Source of the DNA: Neorhodopirellula lusitana
GTDB taxonomy: Bacteria; Planctomycetota; Planctomycetia; Pirellulales; Pirellulaceae
Direction: 5' to 3'
Length of the DNA stretch: 64,000 nucleotides
Assembly (NCBI RefSeq): GCF_900182915.1
Contig: NZ_FXUG01000007.1
Coordinates: 186,001 to 250,000, forward strand
Both the position numbers and the translations under genes were made by a program. How positions within the stretch are numbered: position 1 is the first letter of the stretch; every line of letters begins with the position of its first letter. The notes beneath the pieces were generated by a model. The model had not been told where the DNA came from. It saw only the letters and a program-made list of their open reading frames with translations, and searched no databases. This document shows positions 46,971 to 56,568 of the stretch, one piece after another.

Positions 46971-49900
46971 TTACCTTAGGAAAATGAACTCTTTCGTATT
47001 GATCAACGCATGGGCGAAAGCTGCCCAGCGATCAACGCTTGAATCACTACCAACGAACTCCATCGCCACATCGAACTCTGCCACCGTGGGCTTGCGAGCG
47101 AACGCGGAGACGTACATCCACTCAATACGGTCCGTTAGTTCTTCATGTTCCATCGCCCGCTCTGCCCAATCGCTAGCCTGAGCGACGACGAAGGGATCGT
47201 TCATCAAAATCAACGCTTGCGCGGGAACGTTAGACACATTTCGCCGCCCCATCGTGCTAAACGGAACCGGTGTATCAAACGTCAGCATGAATGGTGACAG
47301 GAAATTCCGACGAATCGAAACATAGATGGACCGACGCCCCTCACCATCCAACGGACCACTTTTCTTTGGTCGCCCGCGACCGTTCATGAACGAGGTCAGA
47401 TGAACTGGCACCGAGGGACCGTACAACGTTTCATTGAGGTTGCCGCCAATTGCAAGCAAGCTATCTCGAATCGCTTCACCCTCTAGACGCTTCGGCGGTC
47501 GATGGTGCCAAAGCAAGTTGAGGGGATCCGCCTGCACCGCGTCCGCGTCCACTTGGCTGGACATCTGATAGGTGCGAGAAAGCACGATGTGCCGAATCAT
47601 GCTTTTGATGCTGCGGCCATCGGCCAAAAATTGCGTTGCCAAATGATCCAGCAGTTCCGGGTGCGTGGGACGCTGACCAAGGACACCAAAGTCATCGGTC
47701 GTTGGCACAATGCCTCGTCCCATCAGGTAGTGCCAGATGCGGTTCACGATCACACGCGACGTCAGAGGGTTCGCCGGATCGTTAATGTTGTCGGCCAGTT
47801 CCAAACGTCCACTACCGCTTGCGATCTTCATTGGTTCGCGACCTGCGATCGCCGTCAAGAAGTGGCGAGGCTCGACGTCGCCTGGCATCGCGGAGTTCCC
47901 GCGGATGTAGACATGAGCGTCCTCGCCGGTGCCGTCCAACATCGCCATCGCAGTTCGCGACTTTTTGACAATCGCTGCCTCGATGGGGGCGCGTGCTTCC
48001 TTCCACGACGTCGCCAGTTCAGCGAGCTGATCCCCACACTGATCATCGACTTCCGCGCCGAAAGCTTCCCACTTTTCATACGAAACTTCTGCGGCAGCCG
48101 CCTTCGCTTTCGCCACCTCAGCCGGGCTGCCTTGAACAACGAACGCAACTTCCAGTTGAGCGTCTTTGGCGGGCGTGAACTCCAGGTGAATCCGGTGTCC
48201 CTTGTACCGAGTCAAATTCAGCTCGACAAAAGATGCATCCTTCTTGATCGAAGCGATCGTTTCGCTATGCAAGGGGCCAGCAACCAATCGATGCGAATCA
48301 ACGCACGCGACAACATGCCCCGCCCCACTCACCGAACATCCTACAATCTCCCCCGTGACTTCAAACGACGGTGTGCGTAAAGTCCGACCACTGCGTGGCA
48401 GCCTGGCCACCTTGCTGCGGCTTTGGGTCACATACTGCCCAACCGCCTTCAAACCGTTCCAAGCCGGATCGTTCACCGCGTAACCACGTGACGCGAAATC
48501 AATCGAAGGCTTCTCGCCGCTCGTACTCAAGAATGGATCGCCAGCTTGATGCGGACGATCGCCGAAAATGTATCCATCTTGCAGAAACTGGTTTGCATTC
48601 ACATCGTTGAAGTCCAACACCAACGCGTTGGCAACGGCCTCAGGCAATGGAGGCGTCTCAGGTAATGTCAGTCTCTGTTTCGCCAACAGCGAACGGACTT
48701 GCTGGCGATAGTCGTGGTCGACGGCCGCAAGCTGTTCCGCCACCTGTCGATTCGCCACGATGGAGTCAAACCGCACCTGACGATAATCGCTGCTCTGCAA
48801 AAACCCGGTCAACGAATAGTAGTCAGCCGTTGAGATCGCATCGAACTTGTGATCGTGGCAACGAGCACAAGCAACCGTCACACCGAGGAAGGTCTTGGAC
48901 ATCACATCGACCATGTTGTCGAAGCGATCCGATTCGTCTTTCAGGATGTCGACCGGTGAGTGAACCCATTCACCTAAAAACCAAAACCCGGTGCCCAGGA
49001 TCGATTCATCAAAACCATCCTCGGGATTGATCCGTGGCTGATCCAACAAGTCACCGGCGATATGCTCACGCACCAACTGATCGTGCGGCACATCGGCGTT
49101 GAAGGCCCGAATGACATAGTCTCGATACTGGAACGCGTTGATCGCATCGTCGTCGAACTCGTGCCCGCGTGATTCAGCGTATCGAACCAAGTCAAGCCAA
49201 TGGCGGCCCCAACGTTCACCGTAGTGCGGTGACTCAAGCAACGTATTAACCAAGCGTTCAAGCGAGCCGGGTACCGTGTCGTTGATGAACTGATGCGTTT
49301 GTTCCGGTGTCGGCGGCAGTCCGATGATGTCCTGGTACAAACGCCGCATCACCGCCAAACGATCCGCATCGGCGGCAGGTGTTAACTCGTTGTCTTCCAG
49401 CTTGGCAAGAACAAAGCGATCGAGATCAGCGCGCGGCCACGTCTCGTCGTTCACCGATGGAGGTGCTGGGTCGTCGATCGGTTGCCAAGCCCAATGCTCT
49501 TGGGCCCGTTCTTCCAAAACGAACTTCTTGCGTTCGGCCCGCACCTCCGGCGCCGCCTCTTTCGGCCAAGGTGCCCCCATGTCAATCCACTTCGACAGCG
49601 TCTCGATCTGAGGTTCGGGCAACTTACCTTTGGGAGGCATCTCGTAAGATTCCCAGCGGACCGCTTCCATGAACAGACTGCCTTCGGCATCGCCCGGGAT
49701 GATCGACTCGCCACTATCACCACCCTCGATCAACGCAGACCGACTGTCGATCATCAGCCCGGCTTGCAGGCTATCCGTGCCAGCGCTGTGGCATTCGTAG
49801 CAGTGCTCACTCAGCAGCGGACGCACCTGTTTTTCAAAAAACTCAAGTTGCTCGCTTGGGAAGTCAGCGGTCTCGGCCTGAAGCGACAGTGGCAAGCTGC

Positions 49901-50039
49901 CGACCGCGATGAGCGACAAGACAACTAGCCCCGGCAAGCGGAGCAAAATCTTGTTGACGCAAGAGTGGGAACGGAGCAAGACTTGGGTCCTCGATGTCGT
50001 TGGTGGGACGATCTGCGGAGAATTCTTGGATGGAGACAA
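46971..50039 (-). CDS. DUF1553/DUF1549 protein with cytochrome-like PSCyt1 domain
   Basis: 1022 residues from a TTG at 50039. Upstream the frame closes at 50067 with no ATG, so the start is uncertain; a signal-like stretch ([22 protein letters not shown]) begins near residue 35. The PSCyt1 domain reads EHCYECHSAGTDSLQAGLMIDSRSALIEGGDSGESIIPGDAEGSLF and holds a CxxCH haem-type motif. Next come the PSCyt2 (DUF1549) region with FVLAKLEDNELTPAADADRLAVMRRLY and VTVACARCHDHKFDAIS, a second CxxCH, and the C-terminal DUF1553 region (LTSRVIVNRIWHYLMGRGIV, GLVTPTHPELLDHLA-type, NVPAQALILMNDPFV). Such proteins are planctomycete specialities of unknown activity. Divergent from the XylR-like gene at 50214. 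Confidence 0.93.
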   Translation of the reverse strand: MSPSKNSPQIVPPTTSRTQVLLRSHSCVNKILLRLPGLVVLSLIAVGSLPLSLQAETADFPSEQLEFFEKQVRPLLSEHCYECHSAGTDSLQAGLMIDSRSALIEGGDSGESIIPGDAEGSLFMEAVRWESYEMPPKGKLPEPQIETLSKWIDMGAPWPKEAAPEVRAERKKFVLEERAQEHWAWQPIDDPAPPSVNDETWPRADLDRFVLAKLEDNELTPAADADRLAVMRRLYQDIIGLPPTPEQTHQFINDTVPGSLERLVNTLLESPHYGERWGRHWLDLVRYAESRGHEFDDDAINAFQYRDYVIRAFNADVPHDQLVREHIAGDLLDQPRINPEDGFDESILGTGFWFLGEWVHSPVDILKDESDRFDNMVDVMSKTFLGVTVACARCHDHKFDAISTADYYSLTGFLQSSDYRQVRFDSIVANRQVAEQLAAVDHDYRQQVRSLLAKQRLTLPETPPLPEAVANALVLDFNDVNANQFLQDGYIFGDRPHQAGDPFLSTSGEKPSIDFASRGYAVNDPAWNGLKAVGQYVTQSRSKVARLPRSGRTLRTPSFEVTGEIVGCSVSGAGHVVACVDSHRLVAGPLHSETIASIKKDASFVELNLTRYKGHRIHLEFTPAKDAQLEVAFVVQGSPAEVAKAKAAAAEVSYEKWEAFGAEVDDQCGDQLAELATSWKEARAPIEAAIVKKSRTAMAMLDGTGEDAHVYIRGNSAMPGDVEPRHFLTAIAGREPMKIASGSGRLELADNINDPANPLTSRVIVNRIWHYLMGRGIVPTTDDFGVLGQRPTHPELLDHLATQFLADGRSIKSMIRHIVLSRTYQMSSQVDADAVQADPLNLLWHHRPPKRLEGEAIRDSLLAIGGNLNETLYGPSVPVHLTSFMNGRGRPKKSGPLDGEGRRSIYVSIRRNFLSPFMLTFDTPVPFSTMGRRNVSNVPAQALILMNDPFVVAQASDWAERAMEHEELTDRIEWMYVSAFARKPTVAEFDVAMEFVGSDSSVDRWAAFAHALINTKEFIFLR

Positions 50040-50157
50040 ATCAGGCTGGGCAACTCGGAAAGTTGCTCAGGGACGATTTGCGACGTTGGCTGTTTGCTGG
50101 AGAGCAACGGCAGGTGGGCTTGTTATTATGCACTAAGATGGTTCGATGTCGAGGATC

Positions 50158-50187
50158 ATCTGCGTCAGCTGGATGACGATCTGCGTC
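50158..50187 (+). promoter_or_regulatory. Direct repeat of 21-bp period, probable operator
   Basis: ATCTGCGTC occurs at 50158-50166 and 50179-50187, exactly 21 bp apart. It lies in the 174-bp spacer between the divergent XylR-like gene and the DUF1553 gene. AraC-family dimers bind direct half-sites of this spacing. Binding is inferred. Confidence 0.5.
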
Positions 50188-50194
50188 GCCCCCA

Positions 50195-50208
50195 ACGATT
50201 TGAATCGT
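50195..50208. promoter_or_regulatory. 14-bp inverted repeat next to the XylR-like start
   Basis: ACGATT-TG-AATCGT is a perfect inverted repeat that ends 5 nt before the ATG at 50214, covering the ribosome-binding window. It could be an operator or a start-masking hairpin. Confidence 0.45.
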
Positions 50209-50213
50209 AAATC

Positions 50214-51410
50214 ATGAAGAATGACCGCCGACGTGTCGCCCTCATCATCGAATCATCCCGTTCGTACGGGCGAAACCTATTACGAGGGATCGCCCAGTAC
50301 TCCCGTACGCACGGGAATTGGTCGCTCATGCACGAGGAAATGACGATCGACGCTTCGCTTCCCCAATGGCTGGCGGGGGCCGGCGTGAACGGCGTGATCG
50401 CACGTGTTGATTCGCACACGCTGGATCCGTTGCGTCAATTGAGTATACCGATTGTCGATGTCCGCTGCCGAAACGCGCACGCTGGCATCCCACAAGTGGA
50501 AACCGACGACCACGCCGTCGCTCGGCTTGCCTATCAACATCTTTCAGAACGAGGTTTCCAGCGGTTTGCGTTTTGCGGCTTTCGGGAAGCACACTATTCC
50601 TACAATCGATTGCGTTTCTTCCGCGAGTGTTGTGAAGCCAATGGCCAATCACTTGCGGTCTACGAAACGGATGGTGCGACCAAGCCAATCACCAGCATCG
50701 AGCGAGCCGGATTGACGGACGACCTTGCCTTGTCACGTTGGCTGAAATCACTGCAACCGGCGACCGGGTTGTTGGTCTGCAACGACATTCGTGGGCATCA
50801 AGTCTTGGCAGCCTGCCGCGACGCCGGAATCCTGGTCCCCGATGAGCTCGGCGTGGTAGGCGTCGATGACGACGATGTGATCTGTCCGCTGTGCGATCCG
50901 CCGCTCTCGAGCGTTCGCCCGGATGCCGAACGAGTTGGCTACCGAGCCGCCGCCGTGCTCGATGAACTCATGCAGGGCAACCCGGTTGACGACACCATGG
51001 AACTGGTCCCTCCCGTCACAGTCACGCAGCGAATGTCGACGCAGGTATCCGCTGTCGAAGATCGCGAGCTCGCGCGAGTTTGCCGATTCATTCGTGAACA
51101 TGCCTGCGACGGAATCGACGTCAACGATGTCGTCGAGTATTCCGCTTTATCACGTCGCGCCCTGGAGCGTCGATTTCGCCAGGAACTGGACCGGACACCA
51201 CACCAAGAGCTGATGAACGTGCAAGTCGCACGAGTCAAACAATTGCTCAAAGAAACTTCGCTCAAACTGGAACAGGTCTCCCGAATGGCGGGCTACAGTC
51301 ACCCCGAACGCCTCGGTGTTGTCTTCAAACGAGAAACCGGCATGACGCCTGGCGAATACCGACGTCAGGCCAATCATGCTGGTGGTGACAACGTGATTCA
51401 AGTGGAATGA
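50214..51410 (+). CDS. XylR-like AraC-family regulator
   Basis: 398 residues. Paralogous to the regulator at 40227: MKNDRRRVALIIESSRSYGRNLLRGIAQY opens the LacI-like sensor, VETDDHAVARLAYQHLSERGFQRFAF and DELGVVGVDDDDVICPLCDPPLSSVRPDAERVGYRAAAVLDEL are its family segments, and the AraC domain ends with YSALSRRALERRFRQELDRTPHQELMNVQVARVKQLL and VSRMAGYSHPERLGVVFKRETGMTPGEYR. It is divergent from the DUF1553 gene with operator-like repeats in the spacer. This makes the DUF1553-DUF1501-propeller-sulfatase run the likely target, possibly induced by a sugar released from a sulfated polymer. Confidence 0.92.
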   Translation: MKNDRRRVALIIESSRSYGRNLLRGIAQYSRTHGNWSLMHEEMTIDASLPQWLAGAGVNGVIARVDSHTLDPLRQLSIPIVDVRCRNAHAGIPQVETDDHAVARLAYQHLSERGFQRFAFCGFREAHYSYNRLRFFRECCEANGQSLAVYETDGATKPITSIERAGLTDDLALSRWLKSLQPATGLLVCNDIRGHQVLAACRDAGILVPDELGVVGVDDDDVICPLCDPPLSSVRPDAERVGYRAAAVLDELMQGNPVDDTMELVPPVTVTQRMSTQVSAVEDRELARVCRFIREHACDGIDVNDVVEYSALSRRALERRFRQELDRTPHQELMNVQVARVKQLLKETSLKLEQVSRMAGYSHPERLGVVFKRETGMTPGEYRRQANHAGGDNVIQVE

Positions 51411-51562
51411 GAGTCTCGGCGGTTCGAAAACAGCTTTTCGCAAAAACCCGCATCGGCCCGAGGTCGAGCATCTCAACTAGGCCGCGATCGCCGATGCCGA
51501 TTTGCTAACGCAAGTGAGACGTTCACTGAAATCGAGTGTCAAAGTGCTTTATTGAAATGGAG

Positions 51563-52585
51563 TCAAACGGTTTGCCCGTTCCTCAGTCGCGATACGTAGA
51601 ACTCGATCGAATCATGGACCGCTTGTCGGACCGGCGTTTGCTTCAACTTTGGAAACGCAGCGACAATCGCCTGGGAGTCGATTTCACAGATGAACGGAAC
51701 AGTTTCCGAACCAACTGAAATCTGAAAGCGATCACTCAAACCCAATAACTTTGCAGCCTCACGCATCTCTTGGACAAGCTGGTGGGTCGTTAAACAATGG
51801 CCTGGCAGCGTCAACGCGCCGTAACCGGAGAACGGTTCCAAAATCGCGTTGCCAAAAGCAGCTCCAACGTCCGGTACATATTGATAGTCTTGGTGATTGC
51901 TATACGGGATTTCATACGGCAATCCCTGTGCAACGTGCTTCATGGCCGTCGTGGGCGTGGCCGTCAAACCAGTATCACGACCAGGACCAAACAATGCACC
52001 GGGTCGCAATGAAATTGCATCGATTCCAGTCTCCTGATGCAGCAATCGCGTCAACTGCTCACCGGCCAATTTCCAGGTTCCATACACGTTGACGGGACAC
52101 AGTGCCGAATCCATCGCAACGGTGCCGGCGGGATAGGAACTGCGCGGCCCATAGACCGCCATCGAACTGGCGAACACAAACCGCCTCAATGGGGATGCCG
52201 CCGCCTTGATTGCTTCAATCACATTCTGCGTTCCACCCAGATTGACTTGCAGCCCGAGGTCGCGGTGTTCATTGCAATCCGGAGTTTGCAGGCCAGCCAA
52301 ATGGACGACCCTGGTAACTCGGTGATGATCCAGGATCGTTAGCACCTGATCCGGATCCCGAACATCCACTTTCACCAACGTGATTCGACTTCGATCGATC
52401 GCACCAAGAACACCGCGTGCCCGATCGGGATCGACCTCACGTACGCCCACCAAAATTTGGCACTGTGAGTTCAGCAACAACCACTTCACCGTGGCACTGC
52501 CGATGCAGCCAAGCCCACCAGTAATCAGGATTCGCTCGTCAACAAGTTCTTGATTGATCGCCAAGGAAGTTACTCTCTTTCTCAT
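51563..52585 (-). CDS. NAD-dependent epimerase/dehydratase (extended SDR)
   Basis: 340 residues from the ATG at 52585; the frame to 52642 is not family-like. The Rossmann motif ILITGGLGCIGSATVKWLL (GxxGxxG), VDVRDPDQVLTIL, VVHLAGLQTPD and the active-site YGTWK (YxxxK, with the Ser in FASSMAVYG) are all in place. Such enzymes epimerise, dehydrate or reduce sugar or sugar-nucleotide substrates with NAD(P). No signal peptide, so cytosolic. It converges with the XylR-like gene and neighbours a sulfatase relic and a secreted epimerase, fitting a sugar-handling locus. Confidence 0.88.
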   Translation of the reverse strand: MRKRVTSLAINQELVDERILITGGLGCIGSATVKWLLLNSQCQILVGVREVDPDRARGVLGAIDRSRITLVKVDVRDPDQVLTILDHHRVTRVVHLAGLQTPDCNEHRDLGLQVNLGGTQNVIEAIKAAASPLRRFVFASSMAVYGPRSSYPAGTVAMDSALCPVNVYGTWKLAGEQLTRLLHQETGIDAISLRPGALFGPGRDTGLTATPTTAMKHVAQGLPYEIPYSNHQDYQYVPDVGAAFGNAILEPFSGYGALTLPGHCLTTHQLVQEMREAAKLLGLSDRFQISVGSETVPFICEIDSQAIVAAFPKLKQTPVRQAVHDSIEFYVSRLRNGQTV

Positions 52586-53021
52586 CGGGAACCCGGTCTC
52601 GCAACGTCCTGCGTTCGTGAAAGCCGGGCTCATGAAATCCAATTTCGTTAAGACGAACCAACGTCCCGGCGACGCAAATGGGGAAGCGTGCGACGCGAAA
52701 AATCGTTGACAGCGTGGCGAGCAACGACCATTACTTCAAGGCGAGTCCAGCGCTAGCACGGGTGCCGTAAATCGTCGGTCCCGGTACGCATATCATCATC
52801 GACAAACGAGCTAGGTCATTCATAATGCCGACGCAACTTATCAATCGACACGCCCTCGTGATAGCGTGTCGACACGATTCTTTCCCGACAATTGATGTGC
52901 CCCAATGCGTCAGAGACTATCGGTTTTCCGGATATGCCAGTGCCCATTCGCATGTGGAAAAGCCAGTCAATAGCGAAAGCCTGTTTGCATGCAGCGGCGT
53001 TCCGCATGACGCACCGCGTGA
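52586..53021. other. Intergenic region with no supported gene
   Basis: The stretch between the NAD-dependent epimerase start and the sulfatase relic has only short ORFs on both strands, with no recognisable family. It may hold decayed remains of the missing sulfatase N-terminus, but I cannot align any of it. Confidence 0.4.
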
Positions 53022-53363
53022 AACAAGGACCTAAGTTCGATACGTTTATCGAGCAACCGTCAACGTGAGGTGGTTGTTGCCACTGCCCCAGGCGACGGCC
53101 TGAAACGGGACACGTTCTATTGGCACATCCCACACTACCAAGGCGAAGGCAGTTACCCTGGTAGCGCCATCCGCGTGGGCAACGACAAGCTCATTTACAA
53201 CTATCATCAACAAGACTTCCTTCTATTCGATCTCGCGAATGATCCTGGTGAACAACACGACCGCGCCAGACAAATGCCAGAATTGGCCGAGCAACTCGAC
53301 AAACAACTGATGCGGTGCCTGGACGAAACCGGAGCGGTGATTCCGCAGCCGATTGCGAATTGA
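53022..53363 (+). pseudogene. Sulfatase C-terminal relic
   Basis: The frame, open from 53022, reads KRDTFYWHIPHYQGEG, then a SAIRVGNDKLIYNYHQQDF stretch and LLFDLANDPGEQHDRARQMPELAEQLDKQL. This is the usual end of an S1 sulfatase: the WHxPHY, KLI and LYDLxxDPxE elements in order. There is no catalytic half: no signal peptide, formylglycine motif or first metal site can be found in the ~440 bp upstream. I read it as a decayed gene whose N-terminal three quarters has been lost. Confidence 0.7.
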
Positions 53364-53395
53364 TTTCACACCACCCGTTCAACACGGATAGACCA

Positions 53396-54547
53396 ATGAA
53401 GTGTTTCAAAACAACCCTACTGGCAATGACACTGGGACTGATAATGACCACGACCGGGATGACAAGCATCACAACGGCGAACGAAGCCAGCATCACCGAC
53501 CGCTCCTTCGGCACGTTCGAAGGACAACCAGTTAGCCTGTTCAAGCTGGTCAATCAAAGTGGCATGACCGCAGAGATCAGTGACTACGGCGGGATCGTGG
53601 TCAGCCTGAAAACAGCTGATCGCGACGGGAAGTTTGAGGACGTCGTTCTGGGGTACGACGATTTCAAGGCCTACCAAGACGACCAAGGTTTCTTTGGTGC
53701 CATCACGGGACGCTATGCCAATCGAATTGCCAAAGGCCAGTTCAGCATTGATGGAGACTCGTATCAGTTGGCGACCAACAACGGCCCCAACCATTTGCAT
53801 GGCGGCAATCGCGGTTTCAACAAGCGGATGTGGAAGCCAACCGCCCGCATGCACGATGGGCAGCCTCAACTTCAACTGCAATACACCTCACCCGATGGCG
53901 AAGAAGGCTTCCCTGGAAACCTCAACGTCACGGTCACTTACACCCTGACCGAAGATAACGGACTACAAATTCACTACCACGCCACAACCGATCAACCAAC
54001 CCTCTGCAACCTCACCCACCACGGATACTGGAACATCGGCGGCCCGACCAGCACCAGCATCCTAGATCAAGAACTGCGGCTGGATTGCGATCAGTTCACA
54101 CCAATCGATGAGACATCGATTCCGACTGGCGAACTGCGTGACGTCACCGCGACGCCGTTCGACTTTCGCACCACCAACAAAATTGGCGAGCGGATCGACG
54201 CAGACAATCCCCAACTGAAAATCGGTCGCGGCTACGACCATAACTTCGTCATCGACGGGGATGCGGGAACCTTGCGTCCCGTGGCCCGACTCCATGACAA
54301 GAAGAGTGGCCGGGTGATGGAATTGTTGACGACCGATGTCGGCGTGCAGTTTTACACCGGCAACTTTTTCGACGGGAAAGCCATCGGCAAGAACAATTGC
54401 CCGATGACACATCGCATCGCGTTGTGCTTGGAATGCCAGCGGTTCCCCGACTCACCCAATCACGCCAACTTCCCCTCAGCCACGCTGCGACCAGGGGAAG
54501 TGTACGAGAAAACAACCGTCTACCGATTCTCGGTTGAAAAGAGATAA
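53396..54547 (+). CDS. Exported aldose 1-epimerase
   Basis: 383 residues from the ATG at 53396. MKCFKTTLLAMTLGLIMTTTGMTSITTANE is a signal peptide, so this copy acts outside the cytoplasm, unlike galM at 25434. The mutarotase landmarks are ISDYGGIVVSLKTADRDG, FFGAITGRYANRIAKGQF, GPNHLHGGNRGFNKRMW, CNLTHHGYWNIGG with the catalytic His, RGYDHNFVIDG and LCLECQRFPDSPNHANFPSATLRPGE with the catalytic Glu. It lies 32 bp after the sulfatase relic and may once have been co-transcribed with it. Confidence 0.92.
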   Translation: MKCFKTTLLAMTLGLIMTTTGMTSITTANEASITDRSFGTFEGQPVSLFKLVNQSGMTAEISDYGGIVVSLKTADRDGKFEDVVLGYDDFKAYQDDQGFFGAITGRYANRIAKGQFSIDGDSYQLATNNGPNHLHGGNRGFNKRMWKPTARMHDGQPQLQLQYTSPDGEEGFPGNLNVTVTYTLTEDNGLQIHYHATTDQPTLCNLTHHGYWNIGGPTSTSILDQELRLDCDQFTPIDETSIPTGELRDVTATPFDFRTTNKIGERIDADNPQLKIGRGYDHNFVIDGDAGTLRPVARLHDKKSGRVMELLTTDVGVQFYTGNFFDGKAIGKNNCPMTHRIALCLECQRFPDSPNHANFPSATLRPGEVYEKTTVYRFSVEKR

Positions 54548-54896
54548 GTGACGGCTGAGTGAGTATCACACACGGCAATGCACCTGCAAGCAAGGCTGGA
54601 CGAGACAAGAATACGGAACGATCGACACCGCTCCCATGCCCACGCCGCTCTAATGACTTTCGCTGAACCTGGCTACAGTCGTGGCTCCGTGTCTATTCCA
54701 GGGTTGGCATTCCGTCCCGTTCTTCCACCCTAATCACCAATGCAAGATGCTCTTCCAGACACGCATCGATTTCACTGGTGGAGGTCGACAGCGTGGGCTC
54801 ATCGCGTCCGCAACCGAAGACGGGAACAAGGCCAAGTCGGAAGCCGCGCCAACGAACGTCCGTAAACCTGCCGATCAAGAGTCCAGATCAGGACGC
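54548..54896. other. Convergent intergenic region
   Basis: 349 bp between two convergent genes. Short ORFs only; no repeat, RNA or clear terminator hairpin recognised. Confidence 0.4.
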
Positions 54897-55655
54897 TCAG
54901 TCCGCCTTCGCTTGTCGGCGAAAGTCGGAAGGGGTCATGCCGATTGAAGATCGAAATGCTCGAGTGAATGCGCTCTGATCGTAGAAACCACTAGTCAATG
55001 CGATCTCAAGCACGGGCTGATCGGTTTCGCATAACAACTGCGTCGCAACCGCGATCCGGGTCTTCCGGATGTACTGACTGGGTGTCAATCCAAACAACCG
55101 TTTGGTCAGGCGAGCAAGTCGCTGGGTGGAGATGTTTGCCCGATCGGCCAATGCCGACGGCGTACTGAACTCGATCAAGTTCTGTCGAAAATAGCTCAAC
55201 GCGGTTGCGAACTCATCCGGTATCTCGCGGTTATCGACGGCCGTCCTTACGTCCCGTGAAAAACCAACGATCCCGACGGTATTCCCGTTGGCATCGACAA
55301 TCGGAAGCTTGGTCGTCAAACACCAAACCGATTCGCCCGGAAGGTGCCACTGCATTTCCAAACAATTAACCAGTTGGCGACCCGTGCGAATGATCTTTTT
55401 GTCTTGCTCGGTAGGAAACTGGCCGAATTTACCGGGGCAGATATCGACTGGGCGTTTCCCGATCGCGTCCTCGCAGCAATCCAGGCCATGCCGGTCGGCC
55501 AGCGACTCGTTCACCGCCAAGTATCGGCCGCAAGAGTCCTTCACGAAGAATGCGACATCCGGCGCTTGGTTAAAAAGCTGAGCCAAGAGCGCAATGCTGA
55601 TCGACGCGTTCGCCTGAGGATCGAAATTGCCGATTTGGTCTGCAAAACTAATCAT
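54897..55655 (-). CDS. PAS-domain AraC-family regulator
   Basis: 252 residues. A PAS fold fills about 20-135 (LFNQAPDVAFFVKDSCGRYLAVNESLADRHG, then LPIVDANGNTVGIVGFSRDVRT), followed by an AraC two-HTH domain (ALADRANISTQRLARLTKRLFGLTPSQYIRKTRIAVATQLL and VLEIALTSGFYDQSAFTRAFRSSIGMTPSDFR). It is a one-component sensor that would bind DNA in response to a PAS-bound ligand or redox/oxygen cue; the ligand is unknown. It has no membrane segment. No direct repeat of the XylR type was seen in its upstream DNA. Confidence 0.9.
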   Translation of the reverse strand: MISFADQIGNFDPQANASISIALLAQLFNQAPDVAFFVKDSCGRYLAVNESLADRHGLDCCEDAIGKRPVDICPGKFGQFPTEQDKKIIRTGRQLVNCLEMQWHLPGESVWCLTTKLPIVDANGNTVGIVGFSRDVRTAVDNREIPDEFATALSYFRQNLIEFSTPSALADRANISTQRLARLTKRLFGLTPSQYIRKTRIAVATQLLCETDQPVLEIALTSGFYDQSAFTRAFRSSIGMTPSDFRRQAKAD

Positions 55656-56568
55656 AAAAAGGTCGCTTCTATCAAACTGAAACCAACGATATCAGCAACT
55701 GCGGACGGCAAAACGCGAGGAAAGTCGTCACACACCGCGGGGAAATTCCGTTCCCATATCGTCGTCCCGAATCCACTTGAATATTCAGCCCTGAGTGTAA
55801 CACGTCCTCATTTAACCAACTAGCAAGCAGCCGAACACGCCTTCCGACAGTCAGTCTATCTTCCCCTGGACGCTTTCAGAGGATGGGTTGCAGAACTAGC
55901 CCTACCGCAGGAGAGGGCGGTTGATTCCACGCCCCCCCCAAACGTTTTCAAAACGTCTACTTCCAAATCGTCCGAAGAAGATGCGACGGCCCTCGCCTGG
56001 TCCGCCAATTCATCTTCCACATCAAGAAGCGGCCGAAGCATTTCGGTGCCAGGGTTACAGTCTTTTCCGATCCGTACACAACAACTACAGCGGAAACAGG
56101 ATGATGGGAACGGCGATTTTGAAGCTTTCGAGCAAGCCCGTCATCACGGACCGAACCGGGAAACGCTGTTAACCATTTGTTCAGCAAACCACGAAGTGCC
56201 GTGAATCCATACCCTCATTTCACGATGGACCTTTTGGCTACTCGGTTGGCTACACGATTCGCAACACGGTGGCAATTGGCTCCTAATTGAGGCACAATGG
56301 TGGGGCGTCGTATCCCTGTTCGCGGGCGTCATTCAATATGATGGAAGCTGTTTTCGACTCTCGCTTTCTGACTCCCACCCAATCGATCACTAGCTCATTT
56401 CCAGATGACGAAGCTGGCTGGTTCCCACCGTCCCTCTCGTCGTTCACCGTCTGAAAAACTTCTGAAGTCAAAACTGCGTGATTAGCACAGCAAGTTTGAC
56501 GACAATCTTCAGCGTCGCCTTCCCGGCCGTTACTCGGCCACCCACCTGCCCTCAAAAAAGTAGTTCGA
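55656..56568. other. Long intergenic region
   Basis: About 900 bp. On the minus strand short protein-like stretches occur in different frames near 55900-56190 (LLESFKIAVPIILFPL; EDELADQARAVASSSDDLEV), which could be the remains of a frameshifted gene, but I cannot name a family. No RNA gene or promoter can be supported. Confidence 0.35.
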
